DNA of 64,000 nucleotides from Modestobacter versicolor. Its GTDB lineage: Bacteria > Actinomycetota > Actinomycetes > Mycobacteriales > Geodermatophilaceae. Both the position numbers and the translations under genes were made by a program. The stretch is from contig NZ_JACIBU010000001.1 in assembly GCF_014195485.1 (NCBI RefSeq), positions 3,844,001 through 3,908,000 of the forward strand, in the 5' to 3' direction. This document shows, piece by piece, positions 28,954 to 38,784 of the stretch. The notes under the pieces were generated by a model that was not told the origin of the DNA, did not search any database, and saw nothing but the letters and a program-made list of their open reading frames with translations. Each line of letters starts with the position of its first letter. The stretch's first letter is position 1.

Positions 28954-29372
28954 CCCTCCGCCTCGCCGACGTCGAGGTCGGCACCGAGCTGCCCGAGCAG
29001 GTCTCCCGGGTCACCCGCGCGGACCTGGTGCGCTACGCCGGCGCGTCCGGCGACCTGAACGTCATCCACTGGAACGAGCGGGTCGCCCGGGAGGTCGGCC
29101 TGCCCGGCGTCATCGCGCACGGCATGCTCACCGCCGGCATCGCGGTCCGCGCCGTCACCCGGTGGGTCGGTGACCCGGGCGCCGTCGTCGACTACCAGGT
29201 GCGGTTCAGCCGGCCGGTCGTCGTCCCCGACGACGACACCGGCGCCGAGCTCACCGTGCGCGGACGGGTCGCCCAGGTCGGCGAGGACGGCCGGGTCCGC
29301 GTCGACCTGACTGTGACCAGCGGTGGGGAGAAGGTCCTCTCCCTGGCCCGCGCCGTCGTCGCGCTCGGCTGA
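28950..29372 (+). CDS. hadB: HadB-like MaoC (3R)-hydroxyacyl dehydratase, catalytic subunit
   Basis: This 140-residue single hot-dog protein has the hydratase-2 motif YAGASGDLNVIHWN, giving candidate catalytic Asp35 and His40, followed by GVIAHGMLTAG. It should dehydrate (3R)-hydroxyacyl-thioesters in a FAS-II-like or modified fatty-acid pathway as a heterodimer with the preceding HadA. The start overlaps the hadA stop by 4 nt. Unlike mycobacteria, no hadC follows; the next gene is a lipoprotein peptidase. Confidence 0.9.
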   Translation: MTLRLADVEVGTELPEQVSRVTRADLVRYAGASGDLNVIHWNERVAREVGLPGVIAHGMLTAGIAVRAVTRWVGDPGAVVDYQVRFSRPVVVPDDDTGAELTVRGRVAQVGEDGRVRVDLTVTSGGEKVLSLARAVVALG

Positions 29373-29395
29373 CCCGGCGGTCGGGGAGGATCGAC

Positions 29396-30814
29396 GTGCG
29401 CCGTCGTCCCGCCGTCCTGCTCGCACTGCTGCTGACCGCGGGCTGCACCAGCGACACCTCCGGCACGGCCGCCCCGGCGAGCACGGCGCCGGTGCCGTCG
29501 CCGCCCACCGGTGCCACCGGGTGCCCCACCGAGCGCGCCGCCCCCGACCCCGACCGGCCGGTGGTCGACCTGGAGTTCTCCCTCGCCGACGACCTGCGCA
29601 CCGTCACCGGCACCGAGACCGTCGTCTTCACCCCCGACCTGCCCACCGACGAGCTGGTCTTCCGGCTGGTGCCCAACGGCCCCGACGCCACGGCGCTGGG
29701 CAACCAGCTCACCGTCGACTCCGTGCGCGGTGACGACGTCGCGCGCGGCGGGTACGAGGAGGCCGGCGCGACGGCGCCCGGCGGGCTCTACGTCGTGGAG
29801 CTGGCCGACCGGCTGGCGGCGGGGGAGTCCACCGAGGTCGAGCTGGACTTCTCGCTGTCCCTCGGGGGCGGCGGCTTCGAGCGGCTCGGCACCGCGCAGG
29901 ACGTCTCCTGGTTCGCCAGCGGCGCACCGCTGCTGGCGTGGGAGCCGGGCGTCGGCTGGGCCCGCGACCCGTTCGTGGCGCTGACCGGCGAAACGGCCAG
30001 CAGCCCGGTCAGCGACACCACGATCTCCGTCGAGGCCCCGGCCGCGCTGACCGTGCTGATGACCGGTGACCAGGACGAGCCGAGCCGCCCGCGGGACGGC
30101 CGCCGCACCTGGACCTCGCACGAGCCCGTGGCCCGCGACGTCAGCGTCGCCGTGGGCTCCTTCACCACCGCGGAGACCCAGGCAGGCGGCGTCCGCGTGA
30201 CCACCGGCGTGCTGCCCGGCTCCGGCCTCGACCCGGCGCGGCAGGCCCAGGCCACCGGCGAGGCGATCGAGCAGCTCAGCGCCCGCTTCGGCGCGTTCCC
30301 CTACGCGACCCTGACCGTGCCGTGGCTGCCCGACCTCGGCGGCGGCATCGAGTACCCGTCGTCGATCCTGATGGCCACCGACGACGAGGTCGTGCTGGTC
30401 CACGAGGTCGCGCACATGTGGTTCTACGGGATGGTCGGCGACTCCCAGTTCCGCGACCCGTGGCTGGACGAGTCCTTCGCCAGCTACGCCGAGTCGGTCG
30501 CCGGCGACCTGGCGCCGGCCCGGGTGTCCCGGCTGCTCGCGCTCGAGGGCGACGTCGGCGGCTCGATGGCCTCGTTCCCCGACGACCGCAGCTACGTGAC
30601 CACGGTGTACGGCAAGGGCGCCGCCATGCTGCTCACCGCCCGCGAGCAGGCCGGCGCGGAGGCGTTCGACGCGGCGGTGCGGTGCTACGTGGACGCGACG
30701 GCCTGGTCGATCGCCACCCCGGACGACGTCGCGGCGGCGCTGGCCGACCTGCCCGCCGCGCTCGCCGTGCTCCAGCAGGCCGGCGCGCTGGACGCCGACG
30801 ACCTGCCGGACTGA
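29396..30814 (+). CDS. M1-family metallopeptidase, secreted lipoprotein
   Basis: This is a predicted membrane-anchored extracellular aminopeptidase-like protein of 472 residues. A short signal with lipobox TAGC (Cys17) starts the protein. A beta-rich N-terminal domain (about 50-240) precedes the zinc site HEVAH at 336-340, with the third ligand Glu359 in WLDESFASY, giving HEXXH-x18-E. The exopeptidase GxMEN-type motif is represented by GGIEYPS just upstream, a form seen in many bacterial M1-like proteins. A GTG start at 29396 is preceded by GGGGAGG at 6-nt spacing. It lies 23 nt after hadB, so it may share that transcript. Confidence 0.87.
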   Translation: MRRRPAVLLALLLTAGCTSDTSGTAAPASTAPVPSPPTGATGCPTERAAPDPDRPVVDLEFSLADDLRTVTGTETVVFTPDLPTDELVFRLVPNGPDATALGNQLTVDSVRGDDVARGGYEEAGATAPGGLYVVELADRLAAGESTEVELDFSLSLGGGGFERLGTAQDVSWFASGAPLLAWEPGVGWARDPFVALTGETASSPVSDTTISVEAPAALTVLMTGDQDEPSRPRDGRRTWTSHEPVARDVSVAVGSFTTAETQAGGVRVTTGVLPGSGLDPARQAQATGEAIEQLSARFGAFPYATLTVPWLPDLGGGIEYPSSILMATDDEVVLVHEVAHMWFYGMVGDSQFRDPWLDESFASYAESVAGDLAPARVSRLLALEGDVGGSMASFPDDRSYVTTVYGKGAAMLLTAREQAGAEAFDAAVRCYVDATAWSIATPDDVAAALADLPAALAVLQQAGALDADDLPD

Positions 30815-30838
30815 GCCGCCGACCTCGGCCGACCGGGC

Positions 30839-32095
30839 TCAGCCCGCCGAGCCGAGCAGCTGCTGCATCCGGGTGACGCCCTCGACCAGGTCGTCGTCAC
30901 CGAGGGCGTAGGACAGCCGCAGGTATCCCGGGGTACCGAACGCCTCACCCGGGACGACCGCGACCTGCGCCTGCTCCAGCAGCAGCTCGGCGAGCTCCAG
31001 GCTGGTGTGCACGGTGCGCCCGGCGATCGGCCGGCCGAGCAGCGCCCGCACCGAGGGGTAGACGTAGAACGCACCCTGCGGCTCCGGGCAGGCGATCCCC
31101 GGGATCTGCCGCAGCATGCCGACCACGGTCTTCCGCCGGCGGTCGAAGGCCTCGCGCATCACCGCCACCCCGGACTGGTCGCCGGTCAGCGCGGCCACCG
31201 CGGCCGCCTGGGAGACGTTCGCGACGTTGGACGTGGAGTGCGAGTGCAGGGCCGTGGCGGCCGAGACGACGTCCGCCGGGCCGATCAGCCAGCCGACCCG
31301 CCAGCCGGTCATCGCGTAGGTCTTCGCCACCCCGTTGACGACGACGCAGCGCGACTGCAGCTCGGGCACCAGTGCGGGCAGGGACGGGGCCGTGGCGCCG
31401 CCGTAGACGAGGTGCTCGTAGATCTCGTCGGTGAGCACCCACAGCCCGGTCTCCAGCGCCCAGCGGCCGATCTCGGCGACCTCCTCGGCGGGCTGCACCG
31501 CGCCGGTGGGGTTGGCCGGGGAGCAGAACAGCAGCAGCTTGGTACGCGGGGTCCGAGCCGCCTCCAGCTGGCCGACCGAGACCAGGTAGCCGCTGGCCTC
31601 GTCGGCCTCGACCGGCACCGGGACGCCGCCGGCGAGCCGGACGGCCTCCGGGTAGGTGGTCCAGTACGGCGTCGGCAGCAGGACCTCGTCGCCCGGGTCG
31701 AGCAGGGTGGCCAGCGCCTCGTGGACGGCCTGCTTGCCGCCGTTGGTGACCAGCACGTCGGCCGGCCGGACGGAGACCCCGGAGTCGCGCAGCGTCTTGG
31801 CGGCGATGGCCTCCTTGAGCTCCGGCAGCCCGCCCGCGGGGGTGTAGCGGTGGTACCGGGGCTCCAGCGCGGCCGCGCGGGCGGCCTCGACCACGTGCGG
31901 CGCGGTCGGGAAGTCCGGCTCGCCCGCCGCGAAGCCGATCACCGGGGAGCCGGCGGCGCGCAGCTCCTTGGCCCGGGCGTCCACGGCCAGCGTCGCCGAC
32001 GGCGTGATGCCGGCGACGCGCCGGGACACGCGGCGCTCGGCCGGCGGCGGGGCCGGCACCGGCGGGGTGGGCCCCGGGACGGGAGCGGTGGTCAT
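30839..32095 (-). CDS. aspC: Class I PLP aminotransferase, aspartate aminotransferase-like
   Basis: This is a 418-residue fold-type I pyridoxal-phosphate enzyme. The PLP Schiff-base lysine is Lys258 in [16 protein letters not shown]. Other family motifs are [11 protein letters not shown] near the N-terminus, NPTGAVQP and [11 protein letters not shown]. The most likely reaction is aspartate plus 2-oxoglutarate to oxaloacetate plus glutamate, possibly also prephenate transamination in this subgroup. The ATG at 32095 follows a proline-rich start (MTTAPVPGP); an open frame upstream is a shadow. It converges with the M1 peptidase gene and diverges from tRNA-Trp. Confidence 0.9.
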   Translation of the reverse strand: MTTAPVPGPTPPVPAPPPAERRVSRRVAGITPSATLAVDARAKELRAAGSPVIGFAAGEPDFPTAPHVVEAARAAALEPRYHRYTPAGGLPELKEAIAAKTLRDSGVSVRPADVLVTNGGKQAVHEALATLLDPGDEVLLPTPYWTTYPEAVRLAGGVPVPVEADEASGYLVSVGQLEAARTPRTKLLLFCSPANPTGAVQPAEEVAEIGRWALETGLWVLTDEIYEHLVYGGATAPSLPALVPELQSRCVVVNGVAKTYAMTGWRVGWLIGPADVVSAATALHSHSTSNVANVSQAAAVAALTGDQSGVAVMREAFDRRRKTVVGMLRQIPGIACPEPQGAFYVYPSVRALLGRPIAGRTVHTSLELAELLLEQAQVAVVPGEAFGTPGYLRLSYALGDDDLVEGVTRMQQLLGSAG

Positions 32096-32204
32096 GGCGG
32101 CGATCGTGTCAGACCGGGCGTCCCCGGCGGCCCGGCTGCGGCACCTCGCGGGGTGCCCGGCGCAGCGCCCGGGGAGGGGTCGGGACGGCGGTCCACCTGC
32201 CGTG

Positions 32205-32235
32205 TTGGCTCCCGGTCCGGCCGGTCCCGTACACT
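32205..32235 (+). promoter_or_regulatory. Candidate promoter for tRNA-Trp and secE-nusG-rplKA
   Basis: TTGGCT (32205-32210) and TACACT (32230-32235) are separated by 19 nt. The box pair lies about 94 nt before tRNA-Trp in the divergent aspC intergenic region. The spacing is slightly long. Confidence 0.45.
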
Positions 32236-32328
32236 CGACGACCTGGGGCCTGTGGGACCCCGCCACCGGCGTGCCCCGGGGCTCCTCTCGAGGGTCCGGT
32301 CGCGCCGAGGCGCGGCCCGGCGATCCCT

Positions 32329-32404
<76 letters not shown>

Positions 32405-32438
32405 CCACCTGACCGACGACCGAGAAGAGCGAGGCGCT

Positions 32439-32915
32439 GTGAGCGAGAAGGACGGCGAGCCCACCGACGGCGCTCCCGCCGACGACGAGCTGACCGCCGA
32501 GCAGATCGACGCCGAGACGCCGGGCGTCGACGACGCCGCCGAGCTCGAGGCCGCCGAGGCCGAGATCGCCGACGACGCCGCCTCGGACGAGGACAAGGTC
32601 GTCGCCACGCCCACCCGTCGTCGCCGGACCGCCAGCCGCCCGGCCGACAAGCCCACCGGCTCCACCCGGGCCGGTGAGGGCACCCGCACCCGGGCCGCCG
32701 CCGAGCGGGCCCGCGCCGCCGAGCTGCGCGAGAAGCGCAGCATCGGCCGGTTCCTGCGTGAGGTCGTCGCCGAGCTGCGCAAGGTGATCTGGCCCGGTCG
32801 CAAGGAGCTCATCACCTACACCACCGTGGTGATCGTGTTCGTCGCGGTCATGGTGGCGATCGTCGCCGGCCTGGACATCCTCTTCGCCCAGGGCGTGCTC
32901 GCCGTCTTCGGCTGA
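32439..32915 (+). CDS. secE: Preprotein translocase subunit SecE
   Basis: This is the essential small subunit that clamps SecY in the SecYEG channel. The C-terminal 65 residues carry the conserved SecE core: [20 protein letters not shown] followed by a single transmembrane helix ([17 protein letters not shown]). The N-terminal 95 residues form an acidic then basic low-complexity extension typical of actinobacterial SecE. The start is GTG 32439 after a GAGCGAGG-type site. It is followed 43 nt later by nusG. Confidence 0.95.
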   Translation: MSEKDGEPTDGAPADDELTAEQIDAETPGVDDAAELEAAEAEIADDAASDEDKVVATPTRRRRTASRPADKPTGSTRAGEGTRTRAAAERARAAELREKRSIGRFLREVVAELRKVIWPGRKELITYTTVVIVFVAVMVAIVAGLDILFAQGVLAVFG

Positions 32916-32958
32916 CCGCCCCCTGCGACTGCACCACACCCGAGAAGGAAGAGACCCT

Positions 32959-33855
32959 GTGACTGACCCCCGCGAGCCCTTCGAGACCGACAGCGCGGTC
33001 GAGGGCATCGACCTCGACGACGCGCGCGCGGACGTGCGCGGCAGCGCCGACCTCGAGACGGGCGCCGGCGAGACCGGGGCCGCCGAGGGCTCGACCGACA
33101 CCGCGGACCAGGACACCGCCTCCGGTACGGCCGACGTCGTCCCGGAGATCGAGTCCGGTGGCCGCGACACGCTCGTCGCCGACCCGCTGGCCGAGCCGGC
33201 CCCCGACCACGACCCGCTGGTGACCGAGACCCTCGAGGCCGCGGCCGAGGCGGACGAGGACCCGGCCGACGCGCTGCGGAAGACGCTGAAGACCCAGTTC
33301 GGCGACTGGTACGTGATCCACTCCTACGCGGGCTACGAGAACAAGGTGAAGACCAACCTCGAGTCCCGGATCACGTCGCTGGACATGGAGGACTACATCT
33401 TCCAGATCGAGGTGCCCACCGAGGAGGTCACCGAGATCAAGAACGGCAAGCGGGTGCAGGTCAACCGGAAGAAGCTGCCCGGCTACCTGCTCGTCCGGAT
33501 GGACCTCAATGACGAGTCGTGGGGCGCGGTGCGCAACACCCCCGGCGTCACCGGCTTCGTCGGGGCCACCTCCCGCCCCTCGCCGCTGAGCATCGACGAG
33601 GTCGTCAACCTCCTGGTGCCGGCGACCACCGCGAAGCCCGCGGCCGCTGCCGAGGCCACCCCGACCGCCGGCCCCAGCACGGTCGTCGAGTTCGAGGTCG
33701 GCGAGAGCATCACCGTCATGGACGGCCCGTTCGCCACGCTGCCGGCCACCATCAACGAGATCAACCCGGAGCAGCAGAAGCTCCAGGTCCTCGTCTCCAT
33801 CTTCGGCCGCGAGACGCCGGTCGAACTGTCGTTCACCCAGGTCGCCAAGATCTGA
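32959..33855 (+). CDS. nusG: Transcription termination/antitermination factor NusG
   Basis: This is the RNA-polymerase-associated factor linking transcription to termination and ribosomes. An acidic N-terminal extension of about 110 residues (common in high-GC Gram-positives) precedes the NGN domain, which begins [20 protein letters not shown]. The C-terminal KOW domain carries [20 protein letters not shown]. It is 298 residues long; the GTG start at 32959 has AGAAGGAAGAG upstream. It belongs to the secE-nusG-rplK-rplA operon. Confidence 0.96.
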   Translation: MTDPREPFETDSAVEGIDLDDARADVRGSADLETGAGETGAAEGSTDTADQDTASGTADVVPEIESGGRDTLVADPLAEPAPDHDPLVTETLEAAAEADEDPADALRKTLKTQFGDWYVIHSYAGYENKVKTNLESRITSLDMEDYIFQIEVPTEEVTEIKNGKRVQVNRKKLPGYLLVRMDLNDESWGAVRNTPGVTGFVGATSRPSPLSIDEVVNLLVPATTAKPAAAAEATPTAGPSTVVEFEVGESITVMDGPFATLPATINEINPEQQKLQVLVSIFGRETPVELSFTQVAKI

Positions 33856-33901
33856 CCCGGGTGCGCCCGAACCACCACCTGATCAGCAGAAGAAGGAAGT
33901 C

Positions 33902-34330
33902 ATGCCCCCCAGGAAGCGGTTGACCGCGGTCATCAAGCTCCAGATCAACGCCGGTGCGGCCACCCCCGCACCGCCCGTGGGCCCGGCCCTCGGTCAGCAC
34001 GGCGTGAACATCATGGAGTTCTGCAAGGCCTACAACGCGGCGACGGAGTCGCAGCGCGGCAACGTCATCCCCGTCGAGATCTCGGTCTACGAGGACCGGT
34101 CGTTCACCTTCGTCACCAAGACGCCGCCGGCCGCGCGGATGATCCTCAAGGCCGCCGGGGTCGAGAAGGGCTCGGGCGAGCCGCACAAGACCAAGGTCGC
34201 CACGATCACCCGTGACCAGGTCCGCGAGATCGCCACCACCAAGATGGCCGACCTCAACGCCAACGACCTCGACCAGGCCGAGAAGATCATCGCCGGCACC
34301 GCCCGGTCGATGGGCATCACGGTCAAGTGA
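33902..34330 (+). CDS. rplK: 50S ribosomal protein L11
   Basis: This 142-residue protein of the GTPase-associated centre of the ribosome is needed for stringent-response sensing by RelA-type enzymes. The conserved N-terminal proline segment [20 protein letters not shown] and the RNA-binding C-terminal part ending ARSMGITVK are visible. An AGAAGGAAG ribosome site precedes the ATG. Confidence 0.98.
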   Translation: MPPRKRLTAVIKLQINAGAATPAPPVGPALGQHGVNIMEFCKAYNAATESQRGNVIPVEISVYEDRSFTFVTKTPPAARMILKAAGVEKGSGEPHKTKVATITRDQVREIATTKMADLNANDLDQAEKIIAGTARSMGITVK

Positions 34331-34454
34331 GGGAAGCCGCCGGCTGACGGCGGCGTTCCAGCACGTACCCGCACCACCTGAGCACCACGTGGGAGGGCCT
34401 CGCCAGGCCCGCACACCACACGACCGGGGCACCGCCCCGAGGAGAGGAACCACC

Positions 34455-35174
34455 ATGGCGAAGCACGGCAAGAACTACCGCAAGGTCGCCGAGCTGGTCG
34501 ACGCGGAGGCGCTGTACAGCCCGCTGCAGGCCACCGGTCTGGCCAAGCAGACCTCCACGACCAAGTACGACGCGACGGTTGAGGTCGCCATCCGGCTGGG
34601 TGTCGACCCCCGCAAGGCCGACCAGATGGTCCGCGGCACGGTCAACCTGCCCCACGGCACCGGCAAGACCGCCCGCGTCATCGTCTTCGCGACCGGTGAC
34701 AAGGCCGCCGAGGCCGAGGCCGCCGGCGCCGACGTCGTGGGCGCCGAGGACCTGATCGAGCGCATCCAGGGCGGCTTCCTGGACTTCGACGCCGCGATCG
34801 CCACCCCCGACCAGATGGCCAAGGTCGGCCGGATCGCCCGCATCCTCGGCCCCCGCGGCCTGATGCCGAACCCGAAGACCGGCACCGTGACCCCCGACGT
34901 CACCAAGGCCGTCAACGACATCAAGGGCGGGAAGATCAACTTCCGCGTCGACAAGCAGGCCAACCTGCACCTGGTCATCGGCAAGACCTCCTTCGACCAG
35001 GAGAAGCTGGTGGAGAACTACGCCGCCGCGCTCGACGAGGTGCTCCGCGCGAAGCCGTCGGCCGCCAAGGGCCGGTACCTGCGGAAGGTCACCATCTCCA
35101 CCACCATGGGCCCCGGCATCCCGGTCGACCCGAACCGCACCCGCAACCTGACGGTGGACGAGCCCTCCGCCTGA
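34455..35174 (+). CDS. rplA: 50S ribosomal protein L1
   Basis: This protein forms the mobile L1 stalk and acts as translational repressor of its own operon in many bacteria. The 239-residue sequence has the typical [20 protein letters not shown] segment. The start ATG at 34455 follows GAGGAGAGGAACC. The 124-nt gap after rplK holds a GCCGCC/GGCGGC hairpin (about 34336-34354) that may be part of L1-type autoregulation. A terminator follows the gene. Confidence 0.98.
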   Translation: MAKHGKNYRKVAELVDAEALYSPLQATGLAKQTSTTKYDATVEVAIRLGVDPRKADQMVRGTVNLPHGTGKTARVIVFATGDKAAEAEAAGADVVGAEDLIERIQGGFLDFDAAIATPDQMAKVGRIARILGPRGLMPNPKTGTVTPDVTKAVNDIKGGKINFRVDKQANLHLVIGKTSFDQEKLVENYAAALDEVLRAKPSAAKGRYLRKVTISTTMGPGIPVDPNRTRNLTVDEPSA

Positions 35175-35244
35175 GGAAGGACCCCGCTGCCCCCCACGCC
35201 TCGCACGCTCGGCGCGGGCCCCTGCAGCGGGGCCGGAGAGCATC

Positions 35245-35276
35245 AACGGCGCCGTCCCTCCGGGGGCGGCGCCGTT
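35245..35276 (+). terminator. Terminator after rplA
   Basis: AACGGCGCCG (35245-35254) pairs with CGGCGCCGTT (35267-35276), a 10-bp stem. It ends the secE-nusG-rplK-rplA transcript before the rplJ leader. Confidence 0.75.
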
Positions 35277-35541
35277 CGCCGTGCGGGGGCATGTACTCTT
35301 GTCCCTGTTCCCCCCAAGACCGCTGGTCGTCGCACGTCCGCGTGCGATCGAAGGTCCCGGAGCAACCGGGCGACCCGCGCAGGTGGACGGTTCGACGAAC
35401 GTGCCGTGGTCCGGTGAGTCCCGGAGCCCGGCCCGCCTCTCGCCCCGTGCGCACTGCGCCGGGGCGTTCCTCGTCTCCGGGCCCCCGATCGTGAGCGCAC
35501 GTGCGCCGGTCGCGGTCGCCCGACACACGAGAGGAGGGCCC
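35277..35541 (+). promoter_or_regulatory. rplJ promoter and L10 leader region
   Basis: This 265-nt stretch without a supported ORF separates rplA from rplJ. TACTCT at 35294-35299 is a candidate -10 box. The following leader of about 230 nt is G+C-rich with several potential stems, as expected for the L10(L12)4-binding leader that autoregulates rplJL in bacteria. I cannot fold it here, so the L10-leader call rests mainly on position and length. Confidence 0.5.
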
Positions 35542-36165
35542 ATGCCCACTCAGGCCAAGAACGCGGCGATCGAGGAGATCAGCCAGCGTTTCCAGGACTC
35601 GAGCGCAGCGGTGCTCACCGAGTACCGCGGGCTGACCGTGGCGCAGCTGACCCAGCTGCGTCGTTCCCTCGGTGCGGGCAGCAGCTACGCCGTCGTCAAG
35701 AACACCCTGACGAAGCGGGCGGCGGACCAGGTCGGTCACTCCGACCTGGCCCCGCTGCTCACCGGCCCCACCGCGATCGCCTTCATCGAGGGCGACCCGG
35801 TCGAGGCCGCCAAGGCCATCCGCGACTTCTCCCGCGCCAACCCGCTGCTCGTCATCAAGGGCGGCGTGGTCGAAGGCCGCACGGTCGACGCTGCCGAGGT
35901 CTCGCGCCTCGCCGACGTCGAGCCCCGTGAGGTCCTGCTGGCCAAGCTGGCCGGCGCGATGAAGGGCAACCTGACCAAGGCCGCCGGGCTGTTCCAGGCC
36001 CCGCTGTCCCAGGTCGCCCGGCTGGCTGCCGCGCTGCAGGAGAAGAAGGAGGCGGCCGGCGAGAGCCTGCCCGCCGCCGAGGCTCCCGCCGACGACACCG
36101 CTGCTGCTGACACCACCCCCGAGACCACCGATGCTGCCGCGGACACCGCGGCCAGCACCGACTGA
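35542..36165 (+). CDS. rplJ: 50S ribosomal protein L10
   Basis: This is the base protein of the L7/L12 stalk. The family N-terminus [20 protein letters not shown] and the segment [16 protein letters not shown] are visible. The predicted 207 residues end in an Ala/Asp/Thr-rich tail longer than in many species. The ATG at 35542 has a GAGAGGAGGG ribosome site; upstream open frame in the same phase is leader sequence. rplL follows after 17 nt. Confidence 0.97.
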   Translation: MPTQAKNAAIEEISQRFQDSSAAVLTEYRGLTVAQLTQLRRSLGAGSSYAVVKNTLTKRAADQVGHSDLAPLLTGPTAIAFIEGDPVEAAKAIRDFSRANPLLVIKGGVVEGRTVDAAEVSRLADVEPREVLLAKLAGAMKGNLTKAAGLFQAPLSQVARLAAALQEKKEAAGESLPAAEAPADDTAAADTTPETTDAAADTAASTD

Positions 36166-36182
36166 CCTAGAAGGAGATCAAC

Positions 36183-36572
36183 ATGGCCAAGCTGTCCACT
36201 GACGCCCTGCTCGACGCGTTCAAGGAGATGACCCTCCTGGAGCTGTCGGACTTCGTGAAGCAGTTCGAGGAGACCTTCGAGGTCACCGCCGCTGCGCCCG
36301 TCGCCGTCGCGGCTGCCGGCCCGGCCGGTGGCGGCCCCGCCGCCGAGGCCCCGGCCGAGCAGGACGAGTTCGACGTCATCCTCGAGGCTGCCGGCGACAA
36401 GAAGATCCAGGTCATCAAGGAGGTGCGCGGCCTGACCTCGCTCGGCCTCAAGGAGGCCAAGGACCTGGTCGACAACGCGCCGAAGCCGGTCCTGGAGAAG
36501 GTCGCCAAGGACGCCGCCGAGAAGGCCAAGGCCGCTCTCGAGGGCGCCGGCGCCACCGTCACCGTCAAGTAA
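36183..36572 (+). CDS. rplL: 50S ribosomal protein L7/L12
   Basis: This is the multimeric stalk protein that recruits translational GTPases (EF-Tu and EF-G, both encoded at the end of this window). It has an N-terminal dimerisation segment ([20 protein letters not shown]), an Ala/Gly hinge (about 38-58) and the C-terminal factor-binding domain with [20 protein letters not shown]. It has 129 residues and an AGAAGGAGA ribosome site. Confidence 0.98.
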   Translation: MAKLSTDALLDAFKEMTLLELSDFVKQFEETFEVTAAAPVAVAAAGPAGGGPAAEAPAEQDEFDVILEAAGDKKIQVIKEVRGLTSLGLKEAKDLVDNAPKPVLEKVAKDAAEKAKAALEGAGATVTVK

Positions 36573-36662
36573 GGACCCCGGCGCCCCCCAGCCCTCGCTC
36601 CGCTCGGGCCGGGACCCTGCGCCAGGGCCGTTCCATCGCGTCACCAGCACCACCGCACTGCA

Positions 36663-36702
36663 CAGCAGGGGCCGTCCTCCTCCGGGAGGGCGGCCTCTGC
36701 TG
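36663..36702 (+). terminator. Terminator after rplJ-rplL
   Basis: CAGCAGGGGCCGTCCTCC (36663-36680) pairs along about 18 bp with GGAGGGCGGCCTCTGCTG (36685-36702) through two G-U wobbles. The stem separates the ribosomal operon from the mce operon. Confidence 0.85.
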
Positions 36703-36730
36703 CGTCGCGCCCGGTGACACCCGGGCGGGC

Positions 36731-36762
36731 GACCCACGTCACGTCCGGCACGTGACCCACGT
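36731..36762. promoter_or_regulatory. Candidate operator upstream of the mce operon
   Basis: A dyad GTCACGT (36738-36744) and ACGTGAC (36750-36756) with a 5-bp spacer is overlapped by a direct repeat, GACCCACGT at 36731-36739 and 36754-36762. It lies about 75-105 bp before the ATPase start. The arrangement suggests a dimeric regulator, for example a TetR- or GntR-type repressor. No regulator gene is adjacent. Confidence 0.45.
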
Positions 36763-36835
36763 AACCTGTCGCGGCCGTGGTCGTTACCCATGAGTACGAC
36801 AGGGCGGCAACGGAGCCGGGGCGGGGGAGGTGGAC

Positions 36836-37969
36836 GTGGGCGTCGCAGTGCACGTCGAGGGGCTGACCAAGTCCTTCGGCAGCCAGAACATCTGGAGCGA
36901 CGTCACCCTGACGCTCCCGCCGGGGGAGATCTCGGTGATGCTCGGCCCGTCGGGCACCGGCAAGTCCGTCTTCCTCAAGTCGCTGGTCGGGCTGCTGAAG
37001 CCCGAGCGCGGGTCGATCGTCATGAGCGACACCGACATCGTCACCTGCAGCGAGCGCGAGCTCTACGACGTCCGCCGGTTGTTCGGCGTGCTGTTCCAGG
37101 ACGGCGCCCTGTTCGGCTCGATGAACCTCTACGACAACGTCGCCTTCCCGCTGCGAGAGCACACCAAGAAGAGCGAGGCCGAGGTCCGGCGCATCGTGCT
37201 GGAGAAGATGGACATGGTCGGCCTGACCGGCACCGAGGGGAAGCTGCCCGGGGAGATCTCCGGCGGCATGCGCAAGCGGGCCGGGATCGCCCGGGCGCTG
37301 GTGCTGGACCCGGAGGTCATCCTCTTCGACGAGCCGGACTCGGGCCTGGACCCGGTCCGCGTCGCCTACCTCAACCAGCTGATCGTCGACCTCAACGCCC
37401 AGATCGACGCCACCTTCCTGATCGTCACCCACGACATCGGGACCGCCCGCACCGTGCCGGACAACCTCGGCCTGCTGTTCCGCCGGCACCTGGCGATGTT
37501 CGGCCCGCGCGAGCAGCTGCTGACCAGCCAGGAGCCGGTGGTCCGGCAGTTCCTCAACGGCCGGCGCGAGGGCCCGATCGGGATGAGCGAGGAGAAGGAC
37601 GTCGCCCAGGTCGAGGCCGAGATGGCCGCCCTGGAGGCCCGCGGCGGCGACCAGCACAACGGCGTCGGCCCCAAGGGCGCCTCCGGCGGGGAGGCCGTGC
37701 CGCCGCAGCTGGAGCCCTCGCCGGGCCTGCCCGAGCGCAAGGCGGTGCGCCGCCGCCAGGAGCGGGTGGCCCGGATGCTGCACACCTTCGACCCGGCCAC
37801 CGCCGAGGCGATCCGCGCCTCGCTGCCGCAGGACCTGCTCGCGCTGGCCGACGCCGGCGTCTACGAGCCCACCGCCGCGACGCCGTCCGGGCGCCACTGG
37901 CGGGCCGAGCCCGGCTCCGAGATCGCCGCCACCGGGGCCGGTGTCCCCGGTCCGCGGGGCGAGCGGTGA
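36836..37969 (+). CDS. mkl: Mce-system ABC transporter ATPase (Mkl/MlaF type)
   Basis: This is the cytoplasmic ATPase energising lipid or sterol import through the YrbE/Mce complex. The Walker A motif is GPSGTGKS, the signature motif ISGGMRKRAGIARAL (with the GMRKR form typical of MlaF/Mkl) and Walker B LFDEPDSGLDP; the switch is in THD. A C-terminal extension of about 120 residues, rich in Glu/Ala/Arg, goes beyond the nucleotide-binding domain, as in mycobacterial Mkl. GTG 36836 is preferred because the GGGGGAGG tract (36823-36830) is then at usual spacing; GTG 36830 overlaps that tract. The stop overlaps yrbEA as GTGA. Confidence 0.92.
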   Translation: MGVAVHVEGLTKSFGSQNIWSDVTLTLPPGEISVMLGPSGTGKSVFLKSLVGLLKPERGSIVMSDTDIVTCSERELYDVRRLFGVLFQDGALFGSMNLYDNVAFPLREHTKKSEAEVRRIVLEKMDMVGLTGTEGKLPGEISGGMRKRAGIARALVLDPEVILFDEPDSGLDPVRVAYLNQLIVDLNAQIDATFLIVTHDIGTARTVPDNLGLLFRRHLAMFGPREQLLTSQEPVVRQFLNGRREGPIGMSEEKDVAQVEAEMAALEARGGDQHNGVGPKGASGGEAVPPQLEPSPGLPERKAVRRRQERVARMLHTFDPATAEAIRASLPQDLLALADAGVYEPTAATPSGRHWRAEPGSEIAATGAGVPGPRGER

Positions 37970-38784
37970 CCGACGCCCCCGACCGCCCGAAGGCCCCCGG
38001 CCTGCTGGACGGCAAGCTCTCCCCGCTGCGCCCGCTCAGGGCCAGCGGCAACCTGTTCGCCTTCGGCCTCGACACCGGGCGGGCCGTCTTCCGCCGGCCC
38101 TTCCAGCTGCGCGAGTTCATCCAGCAGACCTGGTTCGTCGCCAGCGTGACGATCCTGCCGACGGCCCTGGTCGCCATCCCGTTCGGCGCGGTCATCGCGC
38201 TGCAGCTGGGCTCGCTCACCCGGCAGCTCGGTGCCCAGTCCTTCACCGGCTCCGCGTCGGTGCTCGCCGTGCTGCGCGAGGCCAGCCCGATCGTCACCGC
38301 GCTCCTCATCGCCGGCGCCGGGGGATCGGCGATCTGCGCCGACCTCGGGGCGCGGAAGATCCGCGACGAGATCGACGCCATGGAGGTGCTGGGCATCAGC
38401 CCCATCCAGCGGCTGGTCGTGCCCCGGGTGCTCGCCTCGATGGTGGTCGCCGTCCTGCTCAACGGCCTGGTGAGCGTCGTCGGCGTGACCGGCGGCTACT
38501 TCTTCAACGTCATCCTCCAGGGCGGGACGCCGGGGGCCTACCTCGCCTCGTTCAGCGCGCTGGCCCAGGTGCAGGACTTCTGGTCCGGCGAGTTCAAGGC
38601 GCTGGTCTTCGGGCTGATCGCCGGGATCGTGGCCAGCTACAAGGGGCTGCGGGCCGGCGGTGGGCCCAAGGGCGTGGGCGACGCGGTCAACCAGTCCGTC
38701 GTCATCACGTTCTTGCTGCTGTTCGCCGTGAACTTCGTGATCACCGCGATCTACTTCCAGCTCGTCCCGCCGAAGGGCCAGTGA
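37966..38784 (+). CDS. yrbEA: MlaE/YrbE permease, first copy
   Basis: This is an integral membrane permease subunit (272 residues, about five to six helices) that pairs with the second YrbE to form the channel under the Mce ring. MlaE-family signatures include REASPIVTALLIAGAGGSAICADLGARKIRDEIDA, read in parts, with the EIDAMEVLGI coupling helix that contacts the ATPase. The start GTG overlaps the mkl stop and the stop overlaps yrbEB by one base (TGATG). Confidence 0.93.
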   Translation: MTDAPDRPKAPGLLDGKLSPLRPLRASGNLFAFGLDTGRAVFRRPFQLREFIQQTWFVASVTILPTALVAIPFGAVIALQLGSLTRQLGAQSFTGSASVLAVLREASPIVTALLIAGAGGSAICADLGARKIRDEIDAMEVLGISPIQRLVVPRVLASMVVAVLLNGLVSVVGVTGGYFFNVILQGGTPGAYLASFSALAQVQDFWSGEFKALVFGLIAGIVASYKGLRAGGGPKGVGDAVNQSVVITFLLLFAVNFVITAIYFQLVPPKGQ

